Assembly: GCA_016926595.1 (NCBI GenBank) | Contig: JAFGOG010000320.1 | Location: 1-39,661 of the forward strand | DNA length: 39,661 nucleotides | Reading direction: 5' to 3' | From: Anaerolineae bacterium | GTDB taxonomy: Bacteria; Chloroflexota; Anaerolineae; JAAYZQ01 | In this document: in pieces, positions 14,731 to 22,351 of the stretch | Layout: each line of letters opens with the position of its first letter | Position numbering within the stretch: the first letter of the stretch is position 1 | Notes under the pieces: model-generated | What the model saw: the letters and a program-made list of their open reading frames with translations, nothing else | The model's database searches: none | Told to the model about the DNA's origin: nothing | Translations under genes and position numbers: made by a program

Positions 14731-15285
14731 TCACTCCTCATCGATTTGCAGCTCATGGATGATATCGTCCAGGGCTCCTTTGGCGGCCTGGGCATGACGA
14801 TCCATGAGCAGGCGGACGTTCTTTAGGCACCGGCTGTTGACGGTGGCGCCGGCCAGCTCTAACAGGCTCTCGGCTTGTCTGGCCAGAGCCAGGCGCTGCG
14901 CGCGGGTGATGGCATCCTGGTCCTTTGTAATGGCCAGGTGCTGGTCGCGGATCTGCGCCAGCGCGTCCGCGATCCGGCTGGCGCCGGCGTCGGGGCCAAA
15001 GTAGTAGGTTGTTTCGCCATCTTCATCGGACTTCCACCACAGTGAGATGTTGGCCTGCTCTCGCGCGGCCAGCGCTTCGAGGAAGCCGGTGGTATCGCTT
15101 TCCGCGTTCCAGCCGCACTCGCCAACGTAGCGACAGGTAATGACGTGGTCTTCGCAGGCGATGTCGTCTGCGTAACCGTCGTCGCAAGCCCAGTCGCGGA
15201 TCTCCGCGAGCAAGCGCGCGCCATCGGCCTCAGTGTGATGGTCGTTAAGGTACAAACTCCAGCTGAGATCGGTCCATTCGCTCAT
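14731..15285 (-). CDS. 184-aa acidic ORFan
   Basis: Starts MSEWTDLSWSLYLNDHHTEAD; a GAAAGGAG site about 8 nt upstream supports this start over the longer reading to 15402. It contains an aromatic beta-rich region (CEDHVITCRYVGECGW, NISLWWKSDEDGETTYYFGPD) and then long helices (LALARQAESLLELA..., NVRLLMDRHAQAAKGALDDIIHEL). No family is recognised. It is one of several small proteins at the promoter-proximal end of the left operon, a usual place for early-expressed plasmid genes. Confidence 0.65.
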   Translation of the reverse strand: MSEWTDLSWSLYLNDHHTEADGARLLAEIRDWACDDGYADDIACEDHVITCRYVGECGWNAESDTTGFLEALAAREQANISLWWKSDEDGETTYYFGPDAGASRIADALAQIRDQHLAITKDQDAITRAQRLALARQAESLLELAGATVNSRCLKNVRLLMDRHAQAAKGALDDIIHELQIDEE

Positions 15286-15313
15286 GATCGCGCTCCTTTC
15301 AGTTATGCACGGG

Positions 15314-15529
15314 TCAAGAGGCAGGCTGTTGGGTGGTTGGTTCGTGCTCCTGCCCTTTCGTTGGCATAGGTACCCAGGTACGGCCGCAGGGGATGCCCTC
15401 AACCAGGATGATATTGGTGGCGCCAGGCGGGATATCTCCTACAAGCAGCACGCGTCTATAGCCGTTGCAGCATTGATCCGCATCTGTCTTGTCAAGCCAC
15501 CAGTGCTTCTTGCTCTTGCAGTTGAACAT
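15314..15529 (-). CDS. 71-aa Cys-containing ORFan
   Basis: A 71-residue protein, MFNCKSKKHWWLDKTDADQC..., with cysteines at about residues 4, 20, 21 and 48. GAAAGGAGCG lies about 7 nt before the ATG. It sits between the small membrane protein and the 184-aa gene in the same orientation. The cysteine spacing is not a clear zinc motif. Function unknown. Confidence 0.6.
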   Translation of the reverse strand: MFNCKSKKHWWLDKTDADQCCNGYRRVLLVGDIPPGATNIILVEGIPCGRTWVPMPTKGQEHEPTTQQPAS

Positions 15530-15572
15530 GTTTCGCTCCTTTCGATATCAGGGCCTTGTGAGGCAAGCAATG

Positions 15573-15605
15573 TGCCAGGACAGGTGGGGTACACCTGTCC
15601 TGGCA
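15573..15605. repeat. Perfect 14-bp intercistronic hairpin
   Basis: Arms TGCCAGGACAGGTG (15573-15586) and its exact reverse complement (15592-15605) enclose a 5-nt loop. This is the strongest hairpin between genes in the left operon. It lies immediately downstream of the small membrane-protein gene. There is no U-tract on either strand. Confidence 0.85.
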
Positions 15606-15610
15606 TGGGG

Positions 15611-15874
15611 CTAATGAGGGCGTGTGGATGTCAAGAAGGTCATCACGAGGCTGCCCCCAACCAGGATCAGTGCGGTTGTCCCCACAATCAGATAGGGCAT
15701 CAGATCCGGCAGAAGGCGAAAGAGGAATGTTATGGCGAGGAGCAGGCTGAACGGCAGAGCCAGGCCGGCAACAACCAGCAAGGTGGCCGTGACAGGGTGG
15801 ATAGGCCGCGCCCGTTTCCGGTCGCGGCGTGGAACGTGGCGTCTGAGGCCACTCCGATCGATGATCTCAGGCAT
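15611..15874 (-). CDS. Small two-helix membrane protein
   Basis: An 87-residue protein. A basic N-terminus (MPEIIDRSGLRRHVPRRDRKRAR) precedes two hydrophobic segments, about residues 28-50 (TATLLVVAGLALPFSLLLAITF) and 58-80 (YLIVGTTALILVGGSLVMTFL). The start is chosen for GAGAGGAG 6 nt upstream. It is the first gene of the left minus-strand operon, next to the divergent partition region. It could be an inner-membrane accessory protein; no family is recognised. Confidence 0.6.
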   Translation of the reverse strand: MPEIIDRSGLRRHVPRRDRKRARPIHPVTATLLVVAGLALPFSLLLAITFLFRLLPDLMPYLIVGTTALILVGGSLVMTFLTSTRPH

Positions 15875-15930
15875 GGATTTCTCCTCTCGTGGGCTGACCA
15901 AGCCATGAACACGTACACTCAACGTGCTCA

Positions 15931-16280
15931 CAGCCGAAGGCTGCGTTTTGTGTAATGCCGGTCATGCTCTTGGAAGTCGAAAGATAGAAGTGGACGGGCT
16001 GCTCAGGAATGCCTCCCAGAGCCCTCACAATGGCATCAGAACCTCTGTGATCTCCATCCAGGTGTTTTTCCCCCTATGGGCATCCGAATTCTGATGTCCT
16101 GGACAGCTTAATTCTGTGCCAAGAAATGATCATCTGAGACAAGCCGTAAAAATCCAGCTATTTGAGGCATGTATTCGAGGGTCCTCCGCTGATCTCATCA
16201 TGGTAATTGAGCATGAAAATCCCTTCTAGCGCGATCTTGGCTTCTTTTGACCTATACGCTAGTCTATGCAAGCCGCTTCG
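15931..16280. other. Divergent intergenic region without recognised gene
   Basis: This ~350-bp stretch lies between the leftward operon and the parC repeats. It contains a short CAGCC-GAA-GGCTG hairpin (15931-15943) that is followed on the plus strand by CGTTTTG. I see no convincing coding frame. The minus-strand promoter of the left operon should lie here, but I could not pick one with good spacing. Confidence 0.5.
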
Positions 16281-16286
16281 CGTATT

Positions 16287-16475
16287 TATACGCAAGCGTA
16301 TACGCAAGAGCATCAAATCACAAAGATGTAGCCACAAGCGTAGCCACACATTGACACAAGCGTATACAACAGCGTATACACAACTTGCGTTTTTATCAAA
16401 ACGTGGCTACAATTGTGGCTACGCTTTCGCACTATCTTTTGAGAGGCACTTGCGCAATCGTATACACTAGCGTAG
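16287..16475. repeat. Phased 12-bp repeat doublets: candidate parC centromere
   Basis: Five doublets with exactly 12-bp periodicity: TATACGCAAG (16287, 16299), GTAGCCACA (16328, 16340), AGCGTATACA (16359, 16371), the inverse GTGGCTAC (16403, 16415) and CGTA-core units (16459, 16471). GCTAGC and GCGTACGC palindromes follow at 16511-16529. The array lies directly upstream of the parM-like gene and overlaps its likely promoter, as in known type II par loci, where ParR binds short phased repeats and represses its own operon. Confidence 0.8.
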
Positions 16476-16478
16476 TAT
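16450..16478 (+). promoter_or_regulatory. Likely partition operon promoter
   Basis: TTGCGC (16450-16455) and TAGTAT (16473-16478) are separated by 17 bp. The spacer contains the last 12-bp CGTA doublet, so a repeat-binding protein would block the promoter. The parM gene begins about 75 nt downstream with a GGAGGA ribosome site (16542-16547). Confidence 0.5.
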
Positions 16479-16553
16479 TCATATAGAATCCCCAGCGCCA
16501 CACCTTGTACGCTAGCGTAGCGCGTACGCTCTCCATACTTTACGGAGGAAGAT

Positions 16554-17654
16554 ATGTCGGGCAACTCAACAAGCTTGTATCAAATCTCGTTAGATCCGGG
16601 TAATTGGGGCGGCAAGGCCGTGCGGGATGATGGGCACTACACCGTTATCCGCAATGTGGCCATGCGCGACAATGGTGGAGAGGATAACCTGAGATCGCTG
16701 ACCTTGTTCGGCAGTCAAAATGAGTCCTCTGCTAACGGAGGACCGCAGACCTACAGTGTGCAGTTGAAGTTAGGGGGAGAGTGCTGGCTGGTGGGTGACC
16801 TGGCGGAGCGCCGGCTGCTTGGTCGGGGTGGGGAGGTGACCGGCTATCAGCGCTATGGCTCAGCGGAGTGGGATGCTCTGTTTGGGGCGCTGCTGGCCAG
16901 CCTGTACCCCAAGAGATCGGGTACGGTGGCGCTGACGATATCGGCGCCGGTCATCCGTATCAAGGCTGGCGAGGGCGATAGGCTGATCGATCTCGTAGCC
17001 AGGCAGTGGGAGATCGAATACGAGGGACGATATCTGACCTACACCATTCCGGCCGAGATGGTGGATCTGGTGCCCGAGGGATTTGGCAGCCTGGCAGACC
17101 GCTGCCTGTCGGATAGTGGCAGGAGCTTTACCAATCGCCAGTTGGCCGAGTCAAGCGTGGTGATTATCGACATCGGTGGCTTCACAACCGATTTCATGAC
17201 CTTCGACGCTCTTGAGCTGGGGCCGTACAACGATAGCATCGACCGAGGCCTCTTCAGCGTCTATAGCACCATCAACGCAGCGATTAAGCAGCGTTACAAG
17301 CGACAGAGCGACATGGCCACCAGGGATATCGAGCAACTGCTGCAAACCCGCAGGTATTCCCACAAAGGAGGGCCAGAGCAAGATGTGACGGACATTGTCG
17401 AGGATGCCTTGGGCGACCTGGTCAGGGAGATCAGGGAGCGATGGGTGCAGGAGCTCCGGTCAGGTGACAATATCGACGCCGTAATCTTCACCGGCGGCGG
17501 CGGCCCGCTGGTTGGACCTCTGGTCAAGCCGCAGTTGGATCACGGGAATGTCGATATTATTCCCTATGGCGAGGCACACCTGGCCAATGCCTTTGGGGCG
17601 CTCAAACATCGCAAGTTTGTGGACTATTATCAGCGAGGACAAGGTGGGCGCTAA
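16554..17654 (+). CDS. parM: ParM/StbA-like actin homologue (PRTRC protein D position)
   Basis: A 366-residue actin-fold ATPase. Phosphate-1 motif ISLDPGNWGGKAV (Asp14), phosphate-2 motif IDIGGFTTDF (Asp206) and adenosine motif FTGGGGPLV (Gly314 onward) are all present, in the right order and at suitable spacing for ParM/Alp-type plasmid segregation filaments. It should polymerise with ATP and push plasmid copies apart through a ParR-parC complex. Canonical PRTRC cassettes also include an actin-like protein D; here that role is filled by a gene divergent from the cassette. A strong GGAGGA site precedes the ATG. The ParR-like gene overlaps its end by 11 bp. Confidence 0.85.
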   Translation: MSGNSTSLYQISLDPGNWGGKAVRDDGHYTVIRNVAMRDNGGEDNLRSLTLFGSQNESSANGGPQTYSVQLKLGGECWLVGDLAERRLLGRGGEVTGYQRYGSAEWDALFGALLASLYPKRSGTVALTISAPVIRIKAGEGDRLIDLVARQWEIEYEGRYLTYTIPAEMVDLVPEGFGSLADRCLSDSGRSFTNRQLAESSVVIIDIGGFTTDFMTFDALELGPYNDSIDRGLFSVYSTINAAIKQRYKRQSDMATRDIEQLLQTRRYSHKGGPEQDVTDIVEDALGDLVREIRERWVQELRSGDNIDAVIFTGGGGPLVGPLVKPQLDHGNVDIIPYGEAHLANAFGALKHRKFVDYYQRGQGGR

Positions 17655-17988
17655 CAGCAACAACGGCAAAGATGAGGACTTCGTCGTTATCCGTTTCAAG
17701 TTGTCCGGACGTGACCCTAAGCAGGCTCGCCTGGTAGAACTGGTACGCCAGGATATGGAAAGCGGGATCAATATTAGTGCGGTGTTGCGAGAACTGCTTG
17801 CTGAGTACTATGAATACCGGTACAAGACGGGACTGAAGAGCATTCCTCGCTTCGCGGAAAACGGCTCGGCTGCTCCGGTGGCTTATTTACAGCAACCGCA
17901 GCGGGCGGAAGCGGATGAGGATCTGAATGACGAACTGGTTCAGAAACTGCTGGGTCTGAGTTCCAAGTTCAAGGAGAGCGGGCAGTGA
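17644..17988 (+). CDS. parR: ParR-like ribbon-helix-helix adaptor
   Basis: A 114-residue protein from a GTG start at 17644, overlapping the parM stop by 11 bp, with GAGG just upstream; the longer frame starting at 17512 lies inside parM and is rejected. Residues ~12-60 (VVIRFKLSG, then a helix RLVELVRQDMES, then NISAVLRELLAEYYEYR) have the strand-helix-helix pattern of ribbon-helix-helix DNA-binding proteins. The C-terminus is charged and probably contacts the ParM filament. It would bind the 12-bp repeats upstream. The gene overlaps the ParA start by 4 bp (GTGA). Confidence 0.7.
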   Translation: MGANSNNGKDEDFVVIRFKLSGRDPKQARLVELVRQDMESGINISAVLRELLAEYYEYRYKTGLKSIPRFAENGSAAPVAYLQQPQRAEADEDLNDELVQKLLGLSSKFKESGQ

Positions 17989-18866
17989 GCGATGAAAGTA
18001 TGCCTGTAGATAAAAGGGGCCGGTTGAAGGTGCTGACGGTTGCTTCCCATAAGGGAGGGGTCGGCAAAACGACCAGTGTGATACAAATCGGATCGGGCCT
18101 GAGCCTGAAGGTGACCCAGAGTAGCGTCAACGCGGTTGTGTTGGTTGACGGGGATCCGCAGGGCCATGTGGGCCAATATCTTGGCATTGGTCAGGCCAGC
18201 GATTTTGCTGATGCGATTCTTAGTAAGAAACCAGTTCTGGAGTGTGTAACAAAGGTAGATGGATACTCGCGTTTGTATGCACTGCGGGGGGATGCCGCTA
18301 CAGCGCGGCTGGACCGCATGTATGTGAGTGGAGACAAAGACCTGCCTCCTCTGGTCGAGAGACTGCGCGAGATATTGGCGGAGCTGGTTGAGTTGGATAA
18401 GCATAGTCAGGGGTTGACGCTGGTGGTCATTGACACTGGACCTGGCTACAGCGATGTTCAGACTGCGGCTCTGGTTGTAGCTGATTACATTCTCGTCCCT
18501 ACCACGCCCGATGTGGGAGGTTCCTCCGGCGTAGCTATGATGTGGCGGTGGTACGAGCAGCTAAGGGCTGGCAATCATGAGGTCGGGTTCGGCCTGTTGC
18601 CTGTGAAGTTTAACGATGACAACGAGCGTCACGGGACCATTCTCGGTCACCTGTGTCTACAACCGGAAATCATGGCACGGCGATACCCCGCCATTCCTTT
18701 CAGCGACGAGCTGTCCGGGGCTCTGGACAGGGGGATCACAGTATGGGAGAATCGGAAATTGTCCAGAGGGCTCGTTGGCATGCGCTATGCTCAGGTCCTC
18801 CAACGCTTGGCGGCAGAAATTGGGATCACTCTGACAACAAAGAAGGAGAGTCGCAAGAATGAGTAG
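17985..18866 (+). CDS. parA: ParA/Soj-type partition ATPase
   Basis: A 293-residue P-loop ATPase of the ParA/MinD group. The deviant Walker A KGGVGKTT (residues 23-30) has the signature lysine; A-prime VVLVDGDPQG and Walker B LVVIDTGPG follow. No N-terminal helix-turn-helix is present (Walker A begins at residue 23), so it is the short, type Ib-like form. It starts at GTG 17985 overlapping parR; AAGGAG precedes it. Type Ib ParA proteins work with a small ribbon-helix-helix partner, and the next gene fits that role. Finding ParA directly behind ParM and ParR in one operon is unusual. Confidence 0.9.
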   Translation: MSDESMPVDKRGRLKVLTVASHKGGVGKTTSVIQIGSGLSLKVTQSSVNAVVLVDGDPQGHVGQYLGIGQASDFADAILSKKPVLECVTKVDGYSRLYALRGDAATARLDRMYVSGDKDLPPLVERLREILAELVELDKHSQGLTLVVIDTGPGYSDVQTAALVVADYILVPTTPDVGGSSGVAMMWRWYEQLRAGNHEVGFGLLPVKFNDDNERHGTILGHLCLQPEIMARRYPAIPFSDELSGALDRGITVWENRKLSRGLVGMRYAQVLQRLAAEIGITLTTKKESRKNE

Positions 18867-19251
18867 AACCTTCTCCGGCGCAGAGGCCGGGCCAGACTCT
18901 GCTGCGGAAGAGCTGCAAGATCGTCTGGGGCGAGCCAGGCAAGCAGGCGGTGTTGTGAGTGCCGGTACCGATAAGCAGCTCCCTAAGCCGCGGCAACGAT
19001 ATCCGTATGATAAGCAGCGTCACAAGCGTGTCGTCTCGGTTACGCTTCCTAGTGTCACCGACAAGGAGCGGCTGGTACAGGCCGCAGAGAACTTTAACCA
19101 ACATATGGGCCTGGAGAGTAAGGAGCAGCTCAGCACATCGGGCATGGCAGCCCTGTTGGTGCTGGCTGCACTGGAACAGTATGAACGGGGAGAGTTGACA
19201 GTTGTGCCTCAGACTAAAGAGCTGACCAGGTGGCGCCTGCAACGAGGCTAG
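18859..19251 (+). CDS. Small DNA-binding-like partner of ParA
   Basis: A 130-residue protein overlapping the parA end by 8 bp, with AGAAGGAGA upstream. The N-terminal ~45 residues are Gly/Ala-rich and flexible. A basic segment (RQRYPYDKQRHKR) then precedes VVSVTLPSVTDKERLVQAA and a last helix STSGMAALLVLAALEQY, which together resemble a ribbon-helix-helix centromere-binding protein such as ParG or a short ParB. The flexible basic tail would be the ParA-contacting arm. No closer family is visible. It is the last gene of the partition operon; a G5/C5 hairpin follows the stop codon without a T-run. Confidence 0.55.
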   Translation: MSRTFSGAEAGPDSAAEELQDRLGRARQAGGVVSAGTDKQLPKPRQRYPYDKQRHKRVVSVTLPSVTDKERLVQAAENFNQHMGLESKEQLSTSGMAALLVLAALEQYERGELTVVPQTKELTRWRLQRG

Positions 19252-19764
19252 GGGGTGCTGCCCCCCGCCGCGCCCCCCGACCGATGCGAAGTGGGGCTTG
19301 CCAGCAATGGCGGCTCCATTTTCTATTTACGGCTGGGTCAGCCATCCTCTTTTGGCACCTGGTCATCTGCCGGGAAGACAAATGCCCCGCCTATCTTAGC
19401 AGCATCTTTTTGTCCGCGCACAATTGCTACACAGCACCAGGTCGTTCTGTTTGGAGAGCCTTGCCTACCAATGTCAAAGCAGGCTCACCGGGTTGTCCGG
19501 TGAGAACAAGACCGAAGCGGTAATCACAGCCACACTATCTATCCTCCAAGGTAGAGGACATTTGCTGTCCTGGCCATCGCGAGCGCTGGCAAACTGGGTT
19601 GAGCTGTTCAGATAGCGCGGTTGATTACAAGATCGCTGCAGGTGACGCCGGTACTTCTCTCGACGCGGACCAACTGTAGCGGTTGCCAGCTATGCGACAT
19701 ATCAGCGCCCTGCTTGGTGGATTTCGCTGAACATATGCAAGACCTGGCCCTGCTTCCTCTCAGG
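19252..19764. other. Convergent intergenic region
   Basis: About 510 bp between the ends of the partition operon (plus) and the DnaA-N gene (minus). It contains a GGGGG/CCCCC hairpin just after the partition stop codon, a GGCTG-GGT-CAGCC hairpin followed by a T-rich stretch (19331-19352), and a CTCACCGG/CCGGTGAG hairpin (19484-19504). These may end transcription from both sides. I found no convincing gene; minus-strand frames here lack good ribosome sites. Confidence 0.5.
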
Positions 19765-20679
19765 TCAGAAAGCTTCTGGCTCCACAGCTGTCCAAACGAC
19801 GAAATGTAATTCAACTGTGCGTTCCGCTACCTGGCTAAGCGTTCGCTTGATTACTTTCTTGAGCCGGTGCTCCAGCCATTCCTGAGCATAAGTGTCCCGT
19901 ACTCCAACAGTGTAGATGTCCATGTCAGAGTCATAGTCAATCAGCCGTGATGGACGCAACCAGGTGTCAAACATCTCTTGTGGCATTTGGTGCTGCAGCT
20001 CGCCGTAGGCGGTCTGCCAGATAGCAGCTGGTGACCGGCCCGAAGGTTCGACGGGCTTGCTGAGACGAGGATTTTCGGGCTGCGGTGATGGAAGTTCGTA
20101 GTCATAATTGTCAGAGAAGTCCTGCTGAGCTTCCTGGTTTTGCTTCTGCTGTTCAAGCTCGGGCTGTTGCTGTGACGGGTTGTAGGGTGCCGGGATATGG
20201 TCACGGAGTCTGGAATTTAGCATGCCAGCGGGATTTGTGAAGTTATTACTGGGGCATGCTAAGTAGCTCAGCCAATCGGTCACACGCCCGATGGTCACCC
20301 ACGGATCCGCTGCCCTTTTCAGTGCTTCCTTGCGATCTAGTGGGAAGTCCAGCAACAGCTGCAATACCGGTGATGTCTCCGCCGGCTCTTCCTGGATGGC
20401 TAGGCTGACGGAGGTCAGCAGCTCAACCAGATCAGCTATGTTGCGGATAGCGCGACGGTCGACTACGAGTGTGCTATTCCGGCTCCTGGAGGTCGCCTCG
20501 CCGGTCAACAGGACCGCAAGGGCACAGCCCTGAGCGGTGTTTGGAAGGCGCAGTTCGTTTCCGACTAAAGCGATGCGCTGGCCGGCCAGCACGCCGAGGG
20601 TACGGGGAGAAGCATCCGTGTTGGTAATGTTGGCAATAGGTGTGGTATCTATGGGATTGGTGGCGGCTTTGTCAGTCAT
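19765..20679 (-). CDS. DnaA N-terminal-domain protein
   Basis: A 304-residue protein. The last ~80 residues (IWQTAYGELQHQMPQEMFDTWLRPSRLIDYD...YAQEWLEHRLKKVIKRTLSQVAE) match the N-terminal domain of DnaA, the part that contacts DnaB-type helicases and other DnaA molecules. The N-terminal ~150 residues (LVVDRRAIRNIADLVELLTSVSLAIQ..., DPWVTIGRVTDWLSYLACPSNN) look like a helical domain. A Gln/Glu/Pro linker connects them. No AAA+ or DNA-binding DnaA domain is present, so it is not DnaA; it may recruit the host helicase. An AGAGGG site precedes the ATG. It is the last gene of the replication cluster. Confidence 0.8.
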   Translation of the reverse strand: MTDKAATNPIDTTPIANITNTDASPRTLGVLAGQRIALVGNELRLPNTAQGCALAVLLTGEATSRSRNSTLVVDRRAIRNIADLVELLTSVSLAIQEEPAETSPVLQLLLDFPLDRKEALKRAADPWVTIGRVTDWLSYLACPSNNFTNPAGMLNSRLRDHIPAPYNPSQQQPELEQQKQNQEAQQDFSDNYDYELPSPQPENPRLSKPVEPSGRSPAAIWQTAYGELQHQMPQEMFDTWLRPSRLIDYDSDMDIYTVGVRDTYAQEWLEHRLKKVIKRTLSQVAERTVELHFVVWTAVEPEAF

Positions 20680-20682
20680 CGT

Positions 20683-21015
20683 CTATGCCCTCTGTATCTG
20701 TTTATTTTTCGCGCCTTGCCAAGAGTATGTGTTCGCCGGCTGTTCTGGCTGTTGTGATATTCGAATGTGTCCGGATTGCTTTTGGGTGAGGTTGAGGTAT
20801 GTTGTCTGTTTAAGAGCAATCGCTTTGCGAGCAGTGACCAGCCAGAAAATGGCTTGAGGCTCTTCTCCTGTCTGTGACGGCTGCGCCGAATGAGGAGCTG
20901 AGGGCTCGGTCAGGGTTGGTCTCTGGTTCTCCCCTGCACCCCTCTCCATGTTGTTGATGTTGTATGATAAATAGTCATCAGCAACAACAGTAAAAGCTTT
21001 TCGAAGCATAAGCAT
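20683..21015 (-). CDS. Small protein sharing the FWL..ARKAIALKQT motif
   Basis: A 110-residue protein with AGAGGAGA before its ATG. The middle carries PQAIFWLVTARKAIALKQTTYL, almost identical to residues of the candidate replication protein encoded just upstream (PQVIFWLASARKAIALKQTIYL). The rest is Gln/Ser/Pro-rich and probably disordered. It seems to be a partial internal duplication of the N-terminal region of the replication gene, trimmed to a small protein. It could act as an inhibitor by copying an interaction helix, which is inference. It lies between the replication gene and the DnaA-N gene. Confidence 0.6.
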   Translation of the reverse strand: MLMLRKAFTVVADDYLSYNINNMERGAGENQRPTLTEPSAPHSAQPSQTGEEPQAIFWLVTARKAIALKQTTYLNLTQKQSGHIRISQQPEQPANTYSWQGAKNKQIQRA

Positions 21016-21058
21016 CTCCTCTTACAGACCTCCCTAATATGCTGATCTTTTTCGATCA

Positions 21059-22351
21059 CTATGCCTGGTGATACCAAATGCCCCACCATTTGGTACGGGA
21101 GTAGGCATTAGGGCGAAATAGACGAACATTAGCCTGGAACAGGTAGAGATCCGTACCCGATCGTTTTTGACAAGCACTATAGAAAGCGTTGGCATCGCGG
21201 AAATTGGTACGTTTGAGAAAAAGCCTGCCTCTGGCAGTCAGTTTATTCCAGGCATTCAAGAAGCCGGTACCATTACCGTCAAGGTTCGGGAAAAGATTGC
21301 TGAGCACATCTGACAAACGGCGGCCAGCAGACACCCCGACCCGGTTAGGGTCAGGGTCGGGATGGGGGATGAACCCACCAGACAGCCCGAGGGCGTCTCT
21401 GATGACCTCATCGCCAATATCACCAGCACATTTGCGAATAGCTTCGTTCACTTTCCTAGCCTTGCCGGCAATCCTGGTTCGGCGGGGCTGTGTACCGTAA
21501 TACGTATTGCCTCGCTGGAAGCCAAGGTATACCTGCCCCTCGCGTTCTTCCAGCCAGAAACCACTGTGTTTGAAGCCTATATCTTGTGGATCCTGCCGGA
21601 GATCGGCTTCGTTTGCATCTAGATCGTCTCCGTGGGAGAGAAGGGGGAATGGTTTGTAGCCGGCATTGTGCTGTTTGAGGATGCCGACCACATCAATCCA
21701 GTCCTGCATTTGGGGCCTGGAGTGCCCCCACAGCTTTCCGAATACCTCCCAAATAACCATGAAACCGTTGGGACCGCGTTCTGCCAGCCAGGCGCCGAGC
21801 ATAAAACCCTGGAACTCACTCAAGCCCAAACGTAGCGTTGCCAGGGGTGCCTCGCAGTGAACATCGGGTTCGAGGGGATCGGCAGTGCCGGCTTCGGCGG
21901 CACGCTTAGATAACATGCCGGCGATTTTCTTTTGGCTGAAAATGCGTACGCGGGCGCCCGGTAGGCGCTCCCACCAGATTCCATCGCCGGCTTTGAGGAT
22001 GACGCGTGTCCGGTCCGGCGAGAGACCAACCAGCCGGGCAATTTTCTCGAGCCCACGTTTGCCGGTCGGGAGAATGCCGGAGCCGCCGGCTTGGCGGTTG
22101 ATGTGTTGCAGTGCCAGCCAGAGAATCAGGTAGATGGTTTGTTTGAGGGCAATGGCCTTGCGAGCGCTGGCTAGCCAAAAAATGACTTGCGGCTCCTGTG
22201 GCTCTACTTGAGCTGGCTCTGGCTGGGTGGGTTGCTGCGGTGTAGGCTCGGCGACAGTCTGAGGGGTAGGGGCAGCCGCGTTGCGCCGCTGTTCCACTTT
22301 TTCGCGGAACGCGGCAACGATGGCGGCCAGAGGCGCGCGGAGGCTATCCAC
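21059..22351 (-). CDS. Candidate replication protein (winged-helix-like)
   Basis: A 430-residue protein from a GTG start at 22351 with GAGAGG about 11 nt upstream; the frame is open to 22435 with plausible residues (FRRQPAECAGILQPLL) but lacks a usual start codon there. After a Pro/Gln linker come FWLASARKAIALKQTIYLILWLALQ, then LEKIARLVGLSPDRTRVILKAGDGIWWERL with RVRIFSQKKIA (winged-helix-like). A second similar unit follows (FMVIWEVFGKLWGHSRPQMQDWIDVVGILKQ). Two tandem winged helices are the usual build of plasmid RepA/RepE initiators, but I cannot identify a family. The antisense-RNA-like leader and the DnaA-N neighbour favour a replication role. Confidence 0.55.
   Translation of the reverse strand: MDSLRAPLAAIVAAFREKVEQRRNAAAPTPQTVAEPTPQQPTQPEPAQVEPQEPQVIFWLASARKAIALKQTIYLILWLALQHINRQAGGSGILPTGKRGLEKIARLVGLSPDRTRVILKAGDGIWWERLPGARVRIFSQKKIAGMLSKRAAEAGTADPLEPDVHCEAPLATLRLGLSEFQGFMLGAWLAERGPNGFMVIWEVFGKLWGHSRPQMQDWIDVVGILKQHNAGYKPFPLLSHGDDLDANEADLRQDPQDIGFKHSGFWLEEREGQVYLGFQRGNTYYGTQPRRTRIAGKARKVNEAIRKCAGDIGDEVIRDALGLSGGFIPHPDPDPNRVGVSAGRRLSDVLSNLFPNLDGNGTGFLNAWNKLTARGRLFLKRTNFRDANAFYSACQKRSGTDLYLFQANVRLFRPNAYSRTKWWGIWYHQA

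Noticed and set aside
16287..16530. CRISPR-like repeats
   Set aside because: Units are 12 bp with no spacers and varied words; this is a centromere/operator pattern, not a CRISPR array.
17512..17643. N-terminal 44-codon extension of the ParR-like frame
   Set aside because: It lies inside parM in another phase; the GTG at 17644 with its overlap and ribosome site is the better start.
19608..19814. Minus-strand 68-codon frame overlapping the end of the DnaA-N gene
   Set aside because: No good ribosome site, and its first part overlaps the DnaA-N coding end in another phase.
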